DNA from: Chondrinema litorale
GTDB taxonomy: Bacteria > Bacteroidota > Bacteroidia > Cytophagales > Flammeovirgaceae
Assembly: GCF_026250525.1 (NCBI RefSeq)
Contig: NZ_CP111068.1
Location: 1 to 45,503, forward strand
DNA: 45,503 nucleotides
Reading direction: 5' to 3'
Shown one piece after another: positions 8,329 to 17,210 of the stretch; the first letter of the stretch is position 1; each line of letters opens with the position of its first letter. The notes beneath the pieces were generated by a model, which ran no database searches, was not told the origin of the DNA, and worked only from the letters and a program-made list of their open reading frames with translations. The translations under genes were made by a program, and so were the position numbers.

Positions 8329-9858
8329 TTAACGTTCTTTTTGGAAACGTTCAATTATAATTTGTGCCTTTTCAATATTAAAAGAGGTATCTAGTAATTG
8401 ATTCAATATGTCTTTTGCTATCATAGCAGTCTTAGGATTCTTGAATAAAATCACAGTAAGCTCGTTAACCTTTCTCAGGAGGGTAGTAGTAGGAATCCGT
8501 AATTCCATGGCTAATTGCTGTACAGAAACTTTTTCTATTCCTTTCCTCTCTAGCATATATGCCACAATAGGTACAACCTCCTCACCCCAATCTTTCAATT
8601 CATCTATTTTTGAAATCGTATTTGTTACTTTCTCTAGCAATGTTCTACCTTTTCTGTGTTTAGGGAACTGAGTATCTGGTAAAAATTTATTTTTAATAGG
8701 TTTGAAGCACAACCATGGCGTATCAAAGTAAACTCTATTAGCAATTAAATCTGGTAGACTTTCAGAAGGAATTAAGTGAGGAGCTTTATAAGATAGAGAT
8801 ATAAGAGTTTCAAAGCCTATTCTAAACATAGGTAATTGTATAAAAGAAGATTCTTCTGATAAAATCTGTTGAAACTCAGAAGAATTTTTCTGCTGTTTTT
8901 TAGTCAACAAGTTGAGTATACGTAAATCTGGACTATCACTATAAGGCAAAATCCGTTCATTTAGATTCTCAACTACCTTATTAATTAGACTATTATCTAT
9001 ATCAGAATTCCATAGTAGGCAAAGGTAGGCTATAACTATCCCATACATAGGATGCTCCCATTTGCCATATGCTAAATCATCCACCATTTTGCTAGATACT
9101 CGATAGTCAAAGAATTGTAATTTTTGTAGTGCCAAGACATAAGACTCACTTCCTTCAGTGAGAGGCTCATATCGATGGCTTTTTGAAACCTCTATTTTGA
9201 ATGTATGAAGCAATGGTTTATTCTTTATATTCAGCGTAATTTGAGTTTGCTTGTCTTTAAAAATCTGGATAGGATAGCTTCGACCCTCATCTTCATTGAA
9301 AGATACAAAATAGAAGCCCTCAGGCAAATCTGTTTTAAATGACTGCCATAGATTTGATTTATCAATATCCCAATCAGTTTGCCTTAATTTTAGTTTTTCA
9401 AAATAGAAATTGCTTAACTGAATTTGCTTATAGACTCTATTCCATCTCTCCTCAAATCTGAGGAAGATAAATAAGGAACCTGTAGAAGAATCTTCTTCTA
9501 TAGATATAACATTCCTCTTTATTTTATTCTGACTTTGCTGTAATGCAATAGTATCATATTTATTGAAATCAGAGCTGGGAACTATATTAAAATATTCAGA
9601 CGTTTCGGCTTGATTTAAATTTTTTGGTGTACTAATGTAAAAAATATTATTTCTAGTATGTCTGATAATATCTTGTGTAGTATCTTTATCATACTCTACT
9701 AAAACAGTATATAGACCTTTTGGCAACTGTACTGAAAAAGAACCTGTACCACTTTTTCTTAAATGGTCTTGAGCATCAATGATTGATACTTTTGACCACT
9801 CTGCTACAGCATCTCTTGCAACAATTTCAAGTGTAAACATTTCTTTAGAATTTGACAT
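8329..9858 (-). CDS. Beta-sandwich repeat protein with C-terminal helix-turn-helix, caspase-operon partner
   Basis: No known family is recognised for this 509-residue protein. Two N-terminal segments share a pattern: FSVQLPKGLYTVLVEY (LPKGLY at 45-50) and FKTDLPEGFYFVSFNE (LPEGFY at 178-183). These look like beta-sandwich or carrier-type domains. The same pattern, WELSLPRGLYTIL, closes the neighbouring caspase (its residues 306-317). Residues about 240-420 are helical. Near 440-465, KVSVQQLAMELRIPTTTLL looks like a helix-turn-helix. The gene overlaps the caspase gene by 14 nt (start at 9858, caspase stop at 9845), so the two are translationally coupled, and the hydrolase gene lies upstream of both. 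The shared domain suggests it binds or is processed by the caspase (inference). It could be a regulator or an effector. Confidence 0.7.
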   Translation of the reverse strand: MSNSKEMFTLEIVARDAVAEWSKVSIIDAQDHLRKSGTGSFSVQLPKGLYTVLVEYDKDTTQDIIRHTRNNIFYISTPKNLNQAETSEYFNIVPSSDFNKYDTIALQQSQNKIKRNVISIEEDSSTGSLFIFLRFEERWNRVYKQIQLSNFYFEKLKLRQTDWDIDKSNLWQSFKTDLPEGFYFVSFNEDEGRSYPIQIFKDKQTQITLNIKNKPLLHTFKIEVSKSHRYEPLTEGSESYVLALQKLQFFDYRVSSKMVDDLAYGKWEHPMYGIVIAYLCLLWNSDIDNSLINKVVENLNERILPYSDSPDLRILNLLTKKQQKNSSEFQQILSEESSFIQLPMFRIGFETLISLSYKAPHLIPSESLPDLIANRVYFDTPWLCFKPIKNKFLPDTQFPKHRKGRTLLEKVTNTISKIDELKDWGEEVVPIVAYMLERKGIEKVSVQQLAMELRIPTTTLLRKVNELTVILFKNPKTAMIAKDILNQLLDTSFNIEKAQIIIERFQKER

Positions 9859-10867
9859 GTTGCAAAGTATTTTCGTTTCTGACCTTAATAGATTTTTCTT
9901 TTGAAGTGGCTGAATCTAGAATTGTATAAAGCCCTCTAGGAAGAGATAGCTCCCAATTTCCACCATCCTTATCCCATTGATTTATTTCTTCTAGAATACC
10001 ATTTTCCAATACATATGGACCTTCTGTCTCATTGGAAAATTCAAAAATCACGTTAGTACTAGTAGAGGGAAGCACTTTCCCATCTATCTGAAAAACGACT
10101 CGATCTATATCTAAGAACTGTCCATAGAATCTCACATCTTGTGTGCGATCATCCTCTTTTGCAAGCTCACTAGTCTTTTTCTCTAATAAGCCTTGAAGTT
10201 GGGAAACTGTTATATCTTCTGTTTGTGTAAAGTCTTCGCCATTTAATATACTGAGCAAGGCTCTTGTAAAGTAACTCATTTTACTGGCAGAATCACCAAC
10301 TTCTTGGTAAGCACTTGTATGGTGAGAAGTAGCCATAGCTACTAATGAAAGTGTATTGTTTGCACCTTCATAGGCTCCAAGATCTCTCAATCTTGAAGTC
10401 ATAGGTCTGACTCCTACATACCTGGAGCGACAGCAATCAATAAAAAAAAAGGCTTCGCTAAAAATACCCCTATTAATAATATCTTCATTATACTGAAATG
10501 AAGATATACCCCTACCAGGTGCATATTGCCGCCAATTAGTTACAAGCATAGCCACATCATTGATGGATAGCCCCAAACCATGCCCTGAGAAAAAAAAATA
10601 AAAACGCAAACTTGGATCTTCTTGCTTCTTAGCTAAAGCTTTTTGAATCATATTAATAAGTGCATCTTCTATCTGATCTGTGATGACTTGAGTGAAATTA
10701 TTCTGGGAAAGTAGCAAAATTGCATTTTCTGTAGTTACTTTCCCTCCTTTTGGGTTAATTGCCCAATCATAAAAGGCTTGGGCATCATTAATGGCTCCAT
10801 CCAATTGATGTAGCTTTTTCTCCTCTTGGTAATGAGCAATCCCTATGATAACTGCAAAAGCCTCCAT
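9845..10867 (-). CDS. Caspase-family (peptidase C14) protease with C-terminal sandwich domain
   Basis: The protein has 340 residues. The caspase core spans about 1-235: MEAFAVIIGIAHY as the first strand, FYFFFSGHGLGL with catalytic His96, and FFFIDCCRSR with catalytic Cys146. SLVAMATSHHTSAYQ follows as the substrate-pocket region. All the usual dyad elements are present, so it should be active. The C-terminal 80 residues end with the LPRGLYTI segment that recurs twice in the next protein. The gene sits 13 bp after the hydrolase gene and overlaps the 509-residue gene by 14 nt, giving a tight three-gene operon running leftwards. In bacterial defence systems such caspases are activated by a sensor and cleave partners; neither sensor nor substrate is known here. 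Fold call is strong. Confidence 0.88.
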   Translation of the reverse strand: MEAFAVIIGIAHYQEEKKLHQLDGAINDAQAFYDWAINPKGGKVTTENAILLLSQNNFTQVITDQIEDALINMIQKALAKKQEDPSLRFYFFFSGHGLGLSINDVAMLVTNWRQYAPGRGISSFQYNEDIINRGIFSEAFFFIDCCRSRYVGVRPMTSRLRDLGAYEGANNTLSLVAMATSHHTSAYQEVGDSASKMSYFTRALLSILNGEDFTQTEDITVSQLQGLLEKKTSELAKEDDRTQDVRFYGQFLDIDRVVFQIDGKVLPSTSTNVIFEFSNETEGPYVLENGILEEINQWDKDGGNWELSLPRGLYTILDSATSKEKSIKVRNENTLQHVKF

Positions 10868-10880
10868 AATTTCAATACAT

Positions 10881-12353
10881 CTAAGTGTTTATGGTCAAAA
10901 TATGCTGAATGCTTTCTTTTGTAGTTATGTCATCATCAAATTTACCATGATCTATTGCCATGCAATTAAACCCATCCAGATTATTTTGGGTAGGAGAAAG
11001 CACTAGCCTTTCTTTTCCTTCGGCTAATAGATAGTCCTTAATATCTTTTAATATTTCTACCTTCTCATAATTTTCGAATTTAAAGAAACGCTCCATCCCT
11101 AGAATATAAGCATCATAGTTTTCTCCCCCATCTTCTAGAATCCCTGAAATAAAATAGAGCAGCGAACGAGGGTAAATAGCTTTGATATTATCTACTAATG
11201 CATCCTTAGACTCTGCCTCATCTGTCATGGTAAACATTCTGAAATACTTCAATCTCTCTGGATGTAAAATTACTTCTTGGTGAAAAAGTTCTGAGGTACA
11301 AGCAGGAGCCAAAAAAACCACATTACTCACCTTAAGATTTTGATAGTTTTCTGAGAGGTTTTTTAGCAAGTGACAGGTCAGAATACTTCCTGCACTATGA
11401 GCAACTATATCTATATCAATAGGTACTCCTATCTCATTCAGTTTAGTTAGGAAATAGGTACCTACATACTGCTTGTCTCCTTCCAATCCTTCGTTTGGCA
11501 ACCACATTTCAGCAGCTTTATCTTTCATTCCTTTCCATAGCCAGGCTCCTAAATCTGATATATAAGCCTCTCTATAAATTTCTTCAATAACAGTTGGATA
11601 AAATCCATGATTTCTCTTTTGCACATATCGTTTAATTACCTTGAAAGCAATTTTGGACAAGAACCTCACTACCTGAATGGTTGTAATGAACCCTTTGCTA
11701 TCTTGCCCATCCTTTAATTCTAGTAAGCTTGAATTGATAAGTGTTTCTTGAGGGTCTATATCTTCAATAAGTTCGTCAATTTGAATATCCTGTGCTATCT
11801 CAATCTCATATTCTTTTTCTAACTCTTTAAGCAATTCTGTTTCATTAGAAATTATAATTTCTTGATTGCTATTCTTTTCTAAGTTAGGAGATTTTGTATT
11901 TTGATCTTCTTCAAGAAGAAAGTCTGCAAAAGGTTCGTCCTTCTTTAACTCAGCTTCGACAAAAGAATCACTCAACTGCTCAAAACCTTTGGCATCTATA
12001 CTCAGCCCCAGCTTGCTGCCCACCTTTTTTAGAAGAAGCTTCAAAATCTTCTTAAAAATTTTAGTTTTATGGATCGTGGTAATTCGTTCCCGAATAGTCT
12101 CAATAAAACCTGATTTCCAGACAAATGAAATAGGATGATGATTAGCTACGTTTAATATTTCTTTCATCATGTTGGCACTAGCAAATCCATCAGATTCGTT
12201 TACAAGCCCTCCATGAAAATACAAGGAGATTTGTCTTTTATTACTTGTTTTAAGATGTTCTATAATATCATCTATATCCTGTGGAGTTGTATAATAAATA
12301 CCATATTTTTCAAATGTCCCCTTAGTTCCTACATGAATGACTTCTTTACTCAT
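10881..12353 (-). CDS. Alpha/beta hydrolase (lipase/esterase-like), first gene of the caspase operon
   Basis: This 490-residue protein starts MSKEVIHVGTKGTFEKYG, with ISLYFHGGL at 42-50 forming the oxyanion-side strand and loop. The nucleophile elbow is IDIVAHSAGSIL with Ser320 in the AHSAG motif, followed by VVFLAPACT. Candidate His is in NCMAIDHGKFDDD near the C-terminus. An insert of about 130 mostly acidic, low-complexity residues (about 130-220) separates the first strands from the elbow, which is unusual. No signal peptide is visible, so it should act in the cytosol, perhaps on membrane lipids. It leads the operon with the caspase (13-bp gap). The acidic insert could be where the caspase cuts or binds (inference). 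Hydrolase fold is well supported; substrate unknown. Confidence 0.8.
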   Translation of the reverse strand: MSKEVIHVGTKGTFEKYGIYYTTPQDIDDIIEHLKTSNKRQISLYFHGGLVNESDGFASANMMKEILNVANHHPISFVWKSGFIETIRERITTIHKTKIFKKILKLLLKKVGSKLGLSIDAKGFEQLSDSFVEAELKKDEPFADFLLEEDQNTKSPNLEKNSNQEIIISNETELLKELEKEYEIEIAQDIQIDELIEDIDPQETLINSSLLELKDGQDSKGFITTIQVVRFLSKIAFKVIKRYVQKRNHGFYPTVIEEIYREAYISDLGAWLWKGMKDKAAEMWLPNEGLEGDKQYVGTYFLTKLNEIGVPIDIDIVAHSAGSILTCHLLKNLSENYQNLKVSNVVFLAPACTSELFHQEVILHPERLKYFRMFTMTDEAESKDALVDNIKAIYPRSLLYFISGILEDGGENYDAYILGMERFFKFENYEKVEILKDIKDYLLAEGKERLVLSPTQNNLDGFNCMAIDHGKFDDDITTKESIQHILTINT

Positions 12354-12916
12354 AAAAGTATTGAATTTGATGGATTATTTTCATGGTAAGAGTTACATGA
12401 ATCATTTAAACTTAAAAATATTCTTCTTATAAAAAAAGCTATGCCTAATTTTTATCACATAACTTCTAAAGTATGTTAAGTATTTATCATTGTATATCTT
12501 TTATTGAATGTATTCCTATTTTGTTATAGTTTATTTCATTTATAGGTATTGCGCTCAATAAATTTGAATGTTTAAATTATTTCTGCTAAGCCTAACAAGA
12601 GATGAAACATAGTTTACTAATAACATTGTAGAAAATTATTTCCATTACTGCAGATATATTCCCCATATCCTAATTAAATATAGGAAGTTACAGTGTCTCT
12701 AAACTTGTTGCAAGTTGTGTTATTTAAATATTTTTATATTCAAAAAAAAAGAATATTAGAAAAATATAAGTATAGACATCTTTTTGATATTTCAAATTAG
12801 AATAAAGGAACAATCTTTGGTCTACTATATATAACCACATATTATAAATATACAATTAGCCTCTTCCTTTTTCATAAAAGCTAATACATTATTAGCTATA
12901 CAAATTTTTTAATGTA
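12354..12916. other. 563-bp divergent promoter region
   Basis: This AT-rich stretch separates the leftward hydrolase-caspase operon from the rightward membrane-protein gene. It must hold both promoters. I see no gene, no clear hairpin terminator and no repeat array. A near-match to the Bacteroidota -7 element, TAAGTTTA, occurs on the minus strand about 60 bp before the hydrolase start, but it is weak. Confidence 0.4.
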
Positions 12917-13657
12917 ATGATTACTCTTGGCATACCAATAATTCTCCTTACTACTATTTGGAGTGCTTTTAGTGTTGTATTAAAAGCGTTAGAATTGATG
13001 ACAAACCGTAAAGATCGATTTCTAGGATTAATAAAAAATGAAGTTGGTAATCATCATCCAACTGTTAATGTTAGAAATAGATTCTTTCTTGACTGGTTAC
13101 CAATTTGGATGGGTACAGGTTCATTTCTTGTATTATTTGCAATTATTATTTTCTGTGTACCAAGTTTTGTTGATTCTGGATTCAAAGAAAATCTTAGTGA
13201 TGAATTAACATCTTCAATCGAATTTCTTTGTATCTTAATTGCAGCGATACCATTTTTTGGAGCAATAGCTTTTCTTCTGGGAGGATTACTGGATATTAGG
13301 TTAATTATTAAAATAATGAAAGAAGAAAAAAAAGTATCACAATCAAAGGATCAAACTAATACTTTCTATCTAAATAAACTTAGGAAATTCAATCATTTAG
13401 AAAATGTGTGTTTTTCGTGGTTTAATCTATTAGATGATTGTGTCCGAACTATACATTTTAATAGTGAAAAAAATAATTTTAAATTATCAGGTTATTATCC
13501 TCTAGATAAGAGAAAACCTTGTAATGGTAAATATATTTCTATTGATATCAATATCAATAATCAGGATGAAGATATCAAACAAGAGATGATATTTCATGTG
13601 ATTACAGATTATTTAACCATTTATGATAGAGTAGTTAAAACCTATCAAAGCCCATAA
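12917..13657 (+). CDS. Membrane protein with three predicted TM helices, unknown
   Basis: The 246-residue protein has hydrophobic spans at about 3-25 (IPIILLTTIWSAFSVVL), 62-85 (WMGTGSFLVLFAIIIFCVP) and 104-128 (LCILIAAIPFFGAIAFLLGG). The C-terminal half is soluble and mixed alpha/beta, beginning with a basic helix (IIKIMKEEKKVSQ). I recognise no family. It stands alone between the divergent promoter region and a MITE-like element, and reads away from the caspase operon. A role as a membrane effector or immunity protein is possible but there is nothing specific to support it. The ATG at 12917 gives an immediate first TM helix and is the natural start. Confidence 0.65.
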   Translation: MITLGIPIILLTTIWSAFSVVLKALELMTNRKDRFLGLIKNEVGNHHPTVNVRNRFFLDWLPIWMGTGSFLVLFAIIIFCVPSFVDSGFKENLSDELTSSIEFLCILIAAIPFFGAIAFLLGGLLDIRLIIKIMKEEKKVSQSKDQTNTFYLNKLRKFNHLENVCFSWFNLLDDCVRTIHFNSEKNNFKLSGYYPLDKRKPCNGKYISIDININNQDEDIKQEMIFHVITDYLTIYDRVVKTYQSP

Positions 13658-13669
13658 TTTATGTTAATT

Positions 13670-13933
13670 TGAGGTTCGGCAACTGTATATGCAAATCCGC
13701 CAAACTTGCTAAATACACGAGAAAACCTATATTTTTTGAGATGCACATGACAATTAATACAGCAAAATATTTTTATCACTTTTCTAGAGTGACCAAAAAC
13801 TCCTTTGATAATTATATAAAAATATAATTATCAATCAGTAAGTTATTTTTTGCAAAACCACTTGGCTAAAGAGATTGGTTTATGGCCGTTTTAATCCCTT
13901 GGTGGATTTTGTACGTATAGTTGTCGAACCTCA
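13670..13933. mobile_element. MITE-like element with ~35-bp terminal inverted repeats
   Basis: The left end TGAGGTTCGGCAACTGTATA (13670 onward) and the right end read inward, TGAGGTTCGACAACTATACG, match over about 35 bp with a few changes, continuing through CAAATCC(G/A)CCAA. The 264-bp interior has no gene but contains a perfect 13-bp inverted repeat, TTGATAATTATAT / ATATAATTATCAA, at 13805-13817 and 13822-13834. This is the form of a non-autonomous transposon. No parent element is present in the window and I found no clear target duplication. It sits between the membrane-protein gene and the papain-like protease gene. Confidence 0.65.
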
Positions 13934-13988
13934 TAAAGTTTTTCTAAATTAGAAATATGAATTTCATTTCTAACTTATTACATAAAAT

Positions 13989-15338
13989 ATGCATAAGACA
14001 AGGCGCATAATAATAATTGTTTTTATGATTTTAGCGGTTGGTATCGGAGGGTTTACTTTATACAAGATATACTTTTCAACAATCCCTTCTTTAGATCAAG
14101 TCTTAAAAGAAAGTGATTTTGCAGAGATGAAACCACCTAATAACCTGGCCAAACCAGGAACCATAGTCTCGATAGATGAAAATAACCCAGGAATCCTCAA
14201 GATTATATGTACTTGTGAAAAGGCATTTGGGGATAACATAGAAAATTCATTCCTAGTATCTAGGACTACAGATATTGATCTCACAACTAAACTTAGTAAT
14301 AAACTCAACCTGGACCTTTCTGTATTAAAAGATGCCCGCTTTAAAACGGAAGCCAATGTCATACGGAATATGAGTCTAAAGCTTTCAAATGTTGAAATAC
14401 TAGAGTTGCCCGATAATGCGGTATTTGAATATTTGAATAACCGTTCGGCCTCTTGTATTGAGGCAATAAATAATCGATTGAACTCTGGCAATAAAGTTTC
14501 ATTAATCAAAAGAGTAATCAAGGCTGATGCAGAATATAGCGTGGATTTCTTTGAACAGATAGATGCTAGTACACAAACTCAAGTAGTAAACAATCTTGGT
14601 GAAATTCTTACTGGAGTTTCAGGTAAAAACGGGTCTATAAAATCGAATAAGATAATCGGTGAAGGACTTTTTTGGGGAGTTGATGATGATGTTAATTTAG
14701 GTAATCTACAACCAGGACAAAGTTTAGGGACGGGCTCAATTGAAGAAGAAGAGGGAATACTTGATTCTAAAAAGGGTTATCATATAGAATACGAACAAGT
14801 AAAATATGATGTATCCCCTGTTAAACAACCATCAAAAAATAGCTGTTGGATAACTGTTTATAAAATGATGCTTTCATGGAAAATGAAAGAAGAAGTGCCA
14901 ATTGACTCAATAGCAAGTTATTTTGGTAATCCATGGGAAAATTATTATCTCAAGGATCTGAAGCTACCTGCTAATAAACTAAAAGATTTTCTGAGTATTT
15001 CAGGATTGTCTTCTATGCCACCAGCAAATTATATCCAATCTGAATATAGCAGATTATTAGAAGAGTATGGTCCCTTGTGGATGATCATTGCGAAAGATGC
15101 AAAGTATCCTTTAGCCCATGCAAAATTGCTTATTGGGATATATGGAAATCATCTGGGTAATGATTCTATACTTGAATTTATTGATCCTGCTGATGGTAAG
15201 GTACAGCGTCAAAAATTCATGGATTTTTTAGAAGATTATGAAAGAGAAGTAATATTTATAAATGAGAAGATACCAGGTACACCTTTAAAGGCCCAAATCA
15301 TACACTGGAGAGAGAAAATATATGACCCCTCAATATGA
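13989..15338 (+). CDS. Membrane-anchored papain-like (AvrRpt2-type) cysteine protease
   Basis: This 449-residue protein starts with a basic end and one TM helix (residues 6-29, IIIIVFMILAVGIGGFTLY), so the rest is probably exported or membrane-anchored. Residues about 48-205 form an unrecognised mixed domain that includes KPGTIVSI and IICTCEKAFG. The C-terminal protease domain begins around 268: QPSKNSCWITVYKMMLSW holds Cys286, PLAHAKLLIGI holds His377, and LEFIDPADG holds Asp399, the catalytic triad of AvrRpt2/C39-like papain proteases. The gene follows the MITE and is followed 200 bp later by the helical protein at 15541. A protease plus substrate or toxin-maturation pair is possible (inference). 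The catalytic residues make the protease call good; the N-terminal domain is new to me. Confidence 0.78.
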   Translation: MHKTRRIIIIVFMILAVGIGGFTLYKIYFSTIPSLDQVLKESDFAEMKPPNNLAKPGTIVSIDENNPGILKIICTCEKAFGDNIENSFLVSRTTDIDLTTKLSNKLNLDLSVLKDARFKTEANVIRNMSLKLSNVEILELPDNAVFEYLNNRSASCIEAINNRLNSGNKVSLIKRVIKADAEYSVDFFEQIDASTQTQVVNNLGEILTGVSGKNGSIKSNKIIGEGLFWGVDDDVNLGNLQPGQSLGTGSIEEEEGILDSKKGYHIEYEQVKYDVSPVKQPSKNSCWITVYKMMLSWKMKEEVPIDSIASYFGNPWENYYLKDLKLPANKLKDFLSISGLSSMPPANYIQSEYSRLLEEYGPLWMIIAKDAKYPLAHAKLLIGIYGNHLGNDSILEFIDPADGKVQRQKFMDFLEDYEREVIFINEKIPGTPLKAQIIHWREKIYDPSI

Positions 15339-15347
15339 ACTACCAGC

Positions 15348-15377
15348 TTATTCCATGAAGATAAAAAAAAGGAATAA
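15348..15377 (+). terminator. Weak hairpin after the papain-like protease gene
   Basis: TTATTCC (15348-15354) pairs with GGAATAA (15371-15377) around an A-rich loop, 10 bp after the stop codon. There is no T tract on the plus strand, so it may only slow transcription or protect the 3' end. Confidence 0.35.
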
Positions 15378-15540
15378 CACGCTTTATATTTGAAATATAA
15401 CCATAATTACTAATTATGTAACGTTTCACTTACTCTATTTTTTGCCTACATTTAGTCATAAATTAAATATACACTTATTTATAGAGAAAATAGATACATT
15501 GTATCTACCCGCTAGTTGTAGAAAATTAAAATTTATTAAT

Positions 15541-16416
15541 ATGAAAAAATGTAAGTCAAAAAAAATCAAAGAAAAAGTTGATGCCGCTATCGAAGCAAAA
15601 GAAAAGCTTGACGATTTAACACAATTAGTTATAGAGGAGGAATCTTCACATTTAGCTGAGTTTGAATCTCGAATTGATAAATATTTTAGTAGAATAGGGA
15701 TTGAAGATGCTGAAGAAAGAGCTGGAAGTAGCAATATTAAAATTGAATACATAGATGAATTCAATATTGATGCGATAGCTGATGCAGTTAGTTCCTCTTT
15801 AACAGTTGCGATTAGTTCGTTAGGATCCAGCTTCACAACACTTATTAAGAATGAAGAAAATGTATCGATGTATACTGATATAGTTTCAAATGTTGCAGAG
15901 ATTGCTAAATCTTCGTCAAGTTTAGCATCATCTCTTTCATTCTCAGGTAATAGAATTTCTGGAGGAGTTTATGCCTTTTTATATTCAGTAAGTACAAATG
16001 TGAAATTAGTAAATCTATTTGGTTCTAAAACAGTTAATATTTCTTCTGTTTTCTACAAGCTATATCAAAGTCTTGAAGACTTACAAAATAATGAAGGGTT
16101 CAATTCTTTGAAGCTGATGTATGATCAATTGGAAAAAGTAAAAAAAGGTCAAACAGTGTTACTTGAAGAATTTTTAGAAGGAAAAATAACAATGGAAGTT
16201 TATACTGCTAGAGATAATAATATGGAGTTAATATATAAGAAAATAAAAGACAGAATTGAATCTAGTGAACCTTCTGGAATAGTGGAGTCTGCTTCCTTAG
16301 GTACATTACCACAAGAGTTTAAAAGTATATTAGAACGAGCAGAAGTACAGTTAAAGAAAGAGCCAATTATATATAAACGATTCAAAGAAAAAATGTCTAA
16401 AGGGTATTTTAACTAA
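15541..16416 (+). CDS. Helical protein of unknown function, paralogue of the 28.5-kb gene
   Basis: The protein has 291 residues from the ATG at 15541. A TTG 99 bp upstream keeps the frame open, but the paralogue at 28555-29517 begins MACRSASLERAVKRSQEALE, which lines up with MKKCKSKKIKEKVDAAIEAK here, so the ATG is the true start. The two also share V(K)xxYxxEFNIDA, a small-residue-rich middle segment with SFSGNRISGG versus SFNANNIAPG, and a helical C-terminal part. I recognise no family; the hydrophobic, Ala/Ser/Gly-rich middle between helical ends could insert in membranes (inference). The stop codon TAA (16414-16416) is made by the first bases of an IS200-type element, so the C-terminus may be altered. 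It follows the papain-like protease gene on the same strand. Confidence 0.7.
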   Translation: MKKCKSKKIKEKVDAAIEAKEKLDDLTQLVIEEESSHLAEFESRIDKYFSRIGIEDAEERAGSSNIKIEYIDEFNIDAIADAVSSSLTVAISSLGSSFTTLIKNEENVSMYTDIVSNVAEIAKSSSSLASSLSFSGNRISGGVYAFLYSVSTNVKLVNLFGSKTVNISSVFYKLYQSLEDLQNNEGFNSLKLMYDQLEKVKKGQTVLLEEFLEGKITMEVYTARDNNMELIYKKIKDRIESSEPSGIVESASLGTLPQEFKSILERAEVQLKKEPIIYKRFKEKMSKGYFN

Positions 16417-16961
16417 ACCACTCTGCACTGAAAGTACAAAGGTTTATATATGGGGACTGAAAGTCCCTTACTCTAACATCATATTAGAGCCATCATCGTC
16501 TTTACGATGATATTCTAGATAATCATCTACCATTTTATCTGTGATATTGCCTGTGCCCCATAACCTTCTGCCCAAAAATGACGTCCCCAATATCTTTCTT
16601 TCAATTTCGGATATTCTTGTTGTAATATCTTTGAACTGCGACCTTTCATCCTTTTTACCATATCACTTATATTATTGTTGGGTGGATATTCTATATGCAT
16701 ATGTATATGATCTTTACTCACAACTCCTTTTAATATCTCTATCTCTTCTGTATCACATATTTGTATGATTAATTCCCGACATCGCCTTGCAAAACATGAT
16801 ATCTATACTTGGTTACCCAAACTATATGGACTGTTAAATGTGTGGTTGTGTGAGGCCTTTTCTATTCTTTTGCGTCATCTATCTAACTTAATAGATTTTT
16901 TCGCAATACTAAAGTGCTGTACTGAAAGTACAGGGTTTTGAAGTTTGTTCAGTCTCAAATA
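16414..16961 (-). mobile_element. IS200/IS605-type element, decayed, with hairpin ends
   Basis: The left boundary follows TTAAC and starts TAAACCACT, then a hairpin TGCACTGAAAGTACA (16424-16438). A second hairpin, GGGACTGAAAGTCCC, is at 16453-16467. The right end has a perfect hairpin, CTGTACTGAAAGTACAG (16917-16933), followed by GGTTTTGAAGTTTGTTCAGTC to about 16961. These subterminal hairpins and the lack of terminal inverted repeats fit the IS200/IS605 mode of movement by a Y1 HUH transposase. The tnpA gene inside is broken. The same two ends joined directly, without tnpA, occur at 28496-28550. Confidence 0.7.
16468..16878 (-). pseudogene. tnpA: tnpA of IS200/IS605 family, frameshifted
   Basis: The minus strand reads MTQKNRKGLTQPH, then in another frame LTVHIVWVTKYRYHVLQGDV, then RELIIQICDTEEIEILKG, SKDHIHMHIEYPP (the HUH motif), MVKRMKGRSSKILQQ, YWGRHFWAEGYG, and in yet another frame NITDKMVDDYLEYH ending at 16468. 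These are the conserved blocks of Y1 transposases in correct order. At least three frame changes separate them, so it is not functional as it stands. The only uninterrupted piece is 16527-16721. Confidence 0.82.
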
Positions 16962-17210
16962 GCGTAAATGGCAATGTGTCAAACTCAATTTCCATATTAG
17001 TCAAATTTTTAATGAATAATAGATTTTGCTAGTAACAAAGTTGTTTAGGAATCTTCATCATTTCAATCGCAAAAAATATGGATTTTCACCTCCTAAAAAG
17101 TAAGGATTTACAACAAAGAAAGCACAAGTCTGAGAAGTTTTTTAGCTTAATGCGCAGGAATAGCAACAAAATGACAAGCTTTCAAATTAGACTGATTCTT
17201 GTACATAATT

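Noticed and set aside
14096..14521. 141-codon minus-strand open frame
   Set aside because: It lies inside the papain-like protease gene on the other strand and has a low-quality, Leu/Ser-rich translation with no family match.
15442..15540. Extended N-terminus from a TTG start for the 15.5-kb protein
   Set aside because: The paralogue at 28555-29517 begins at the position matching the ATG at 15541, and the extra segment has no counterpart.
17090..17110. Strong Shine-Dalgarno-like TAGGAGGTGAAAA on the minus strand near 17091-17103
   Set aside because: No open frame of useful length follows it, so it is not evidence for a gene.
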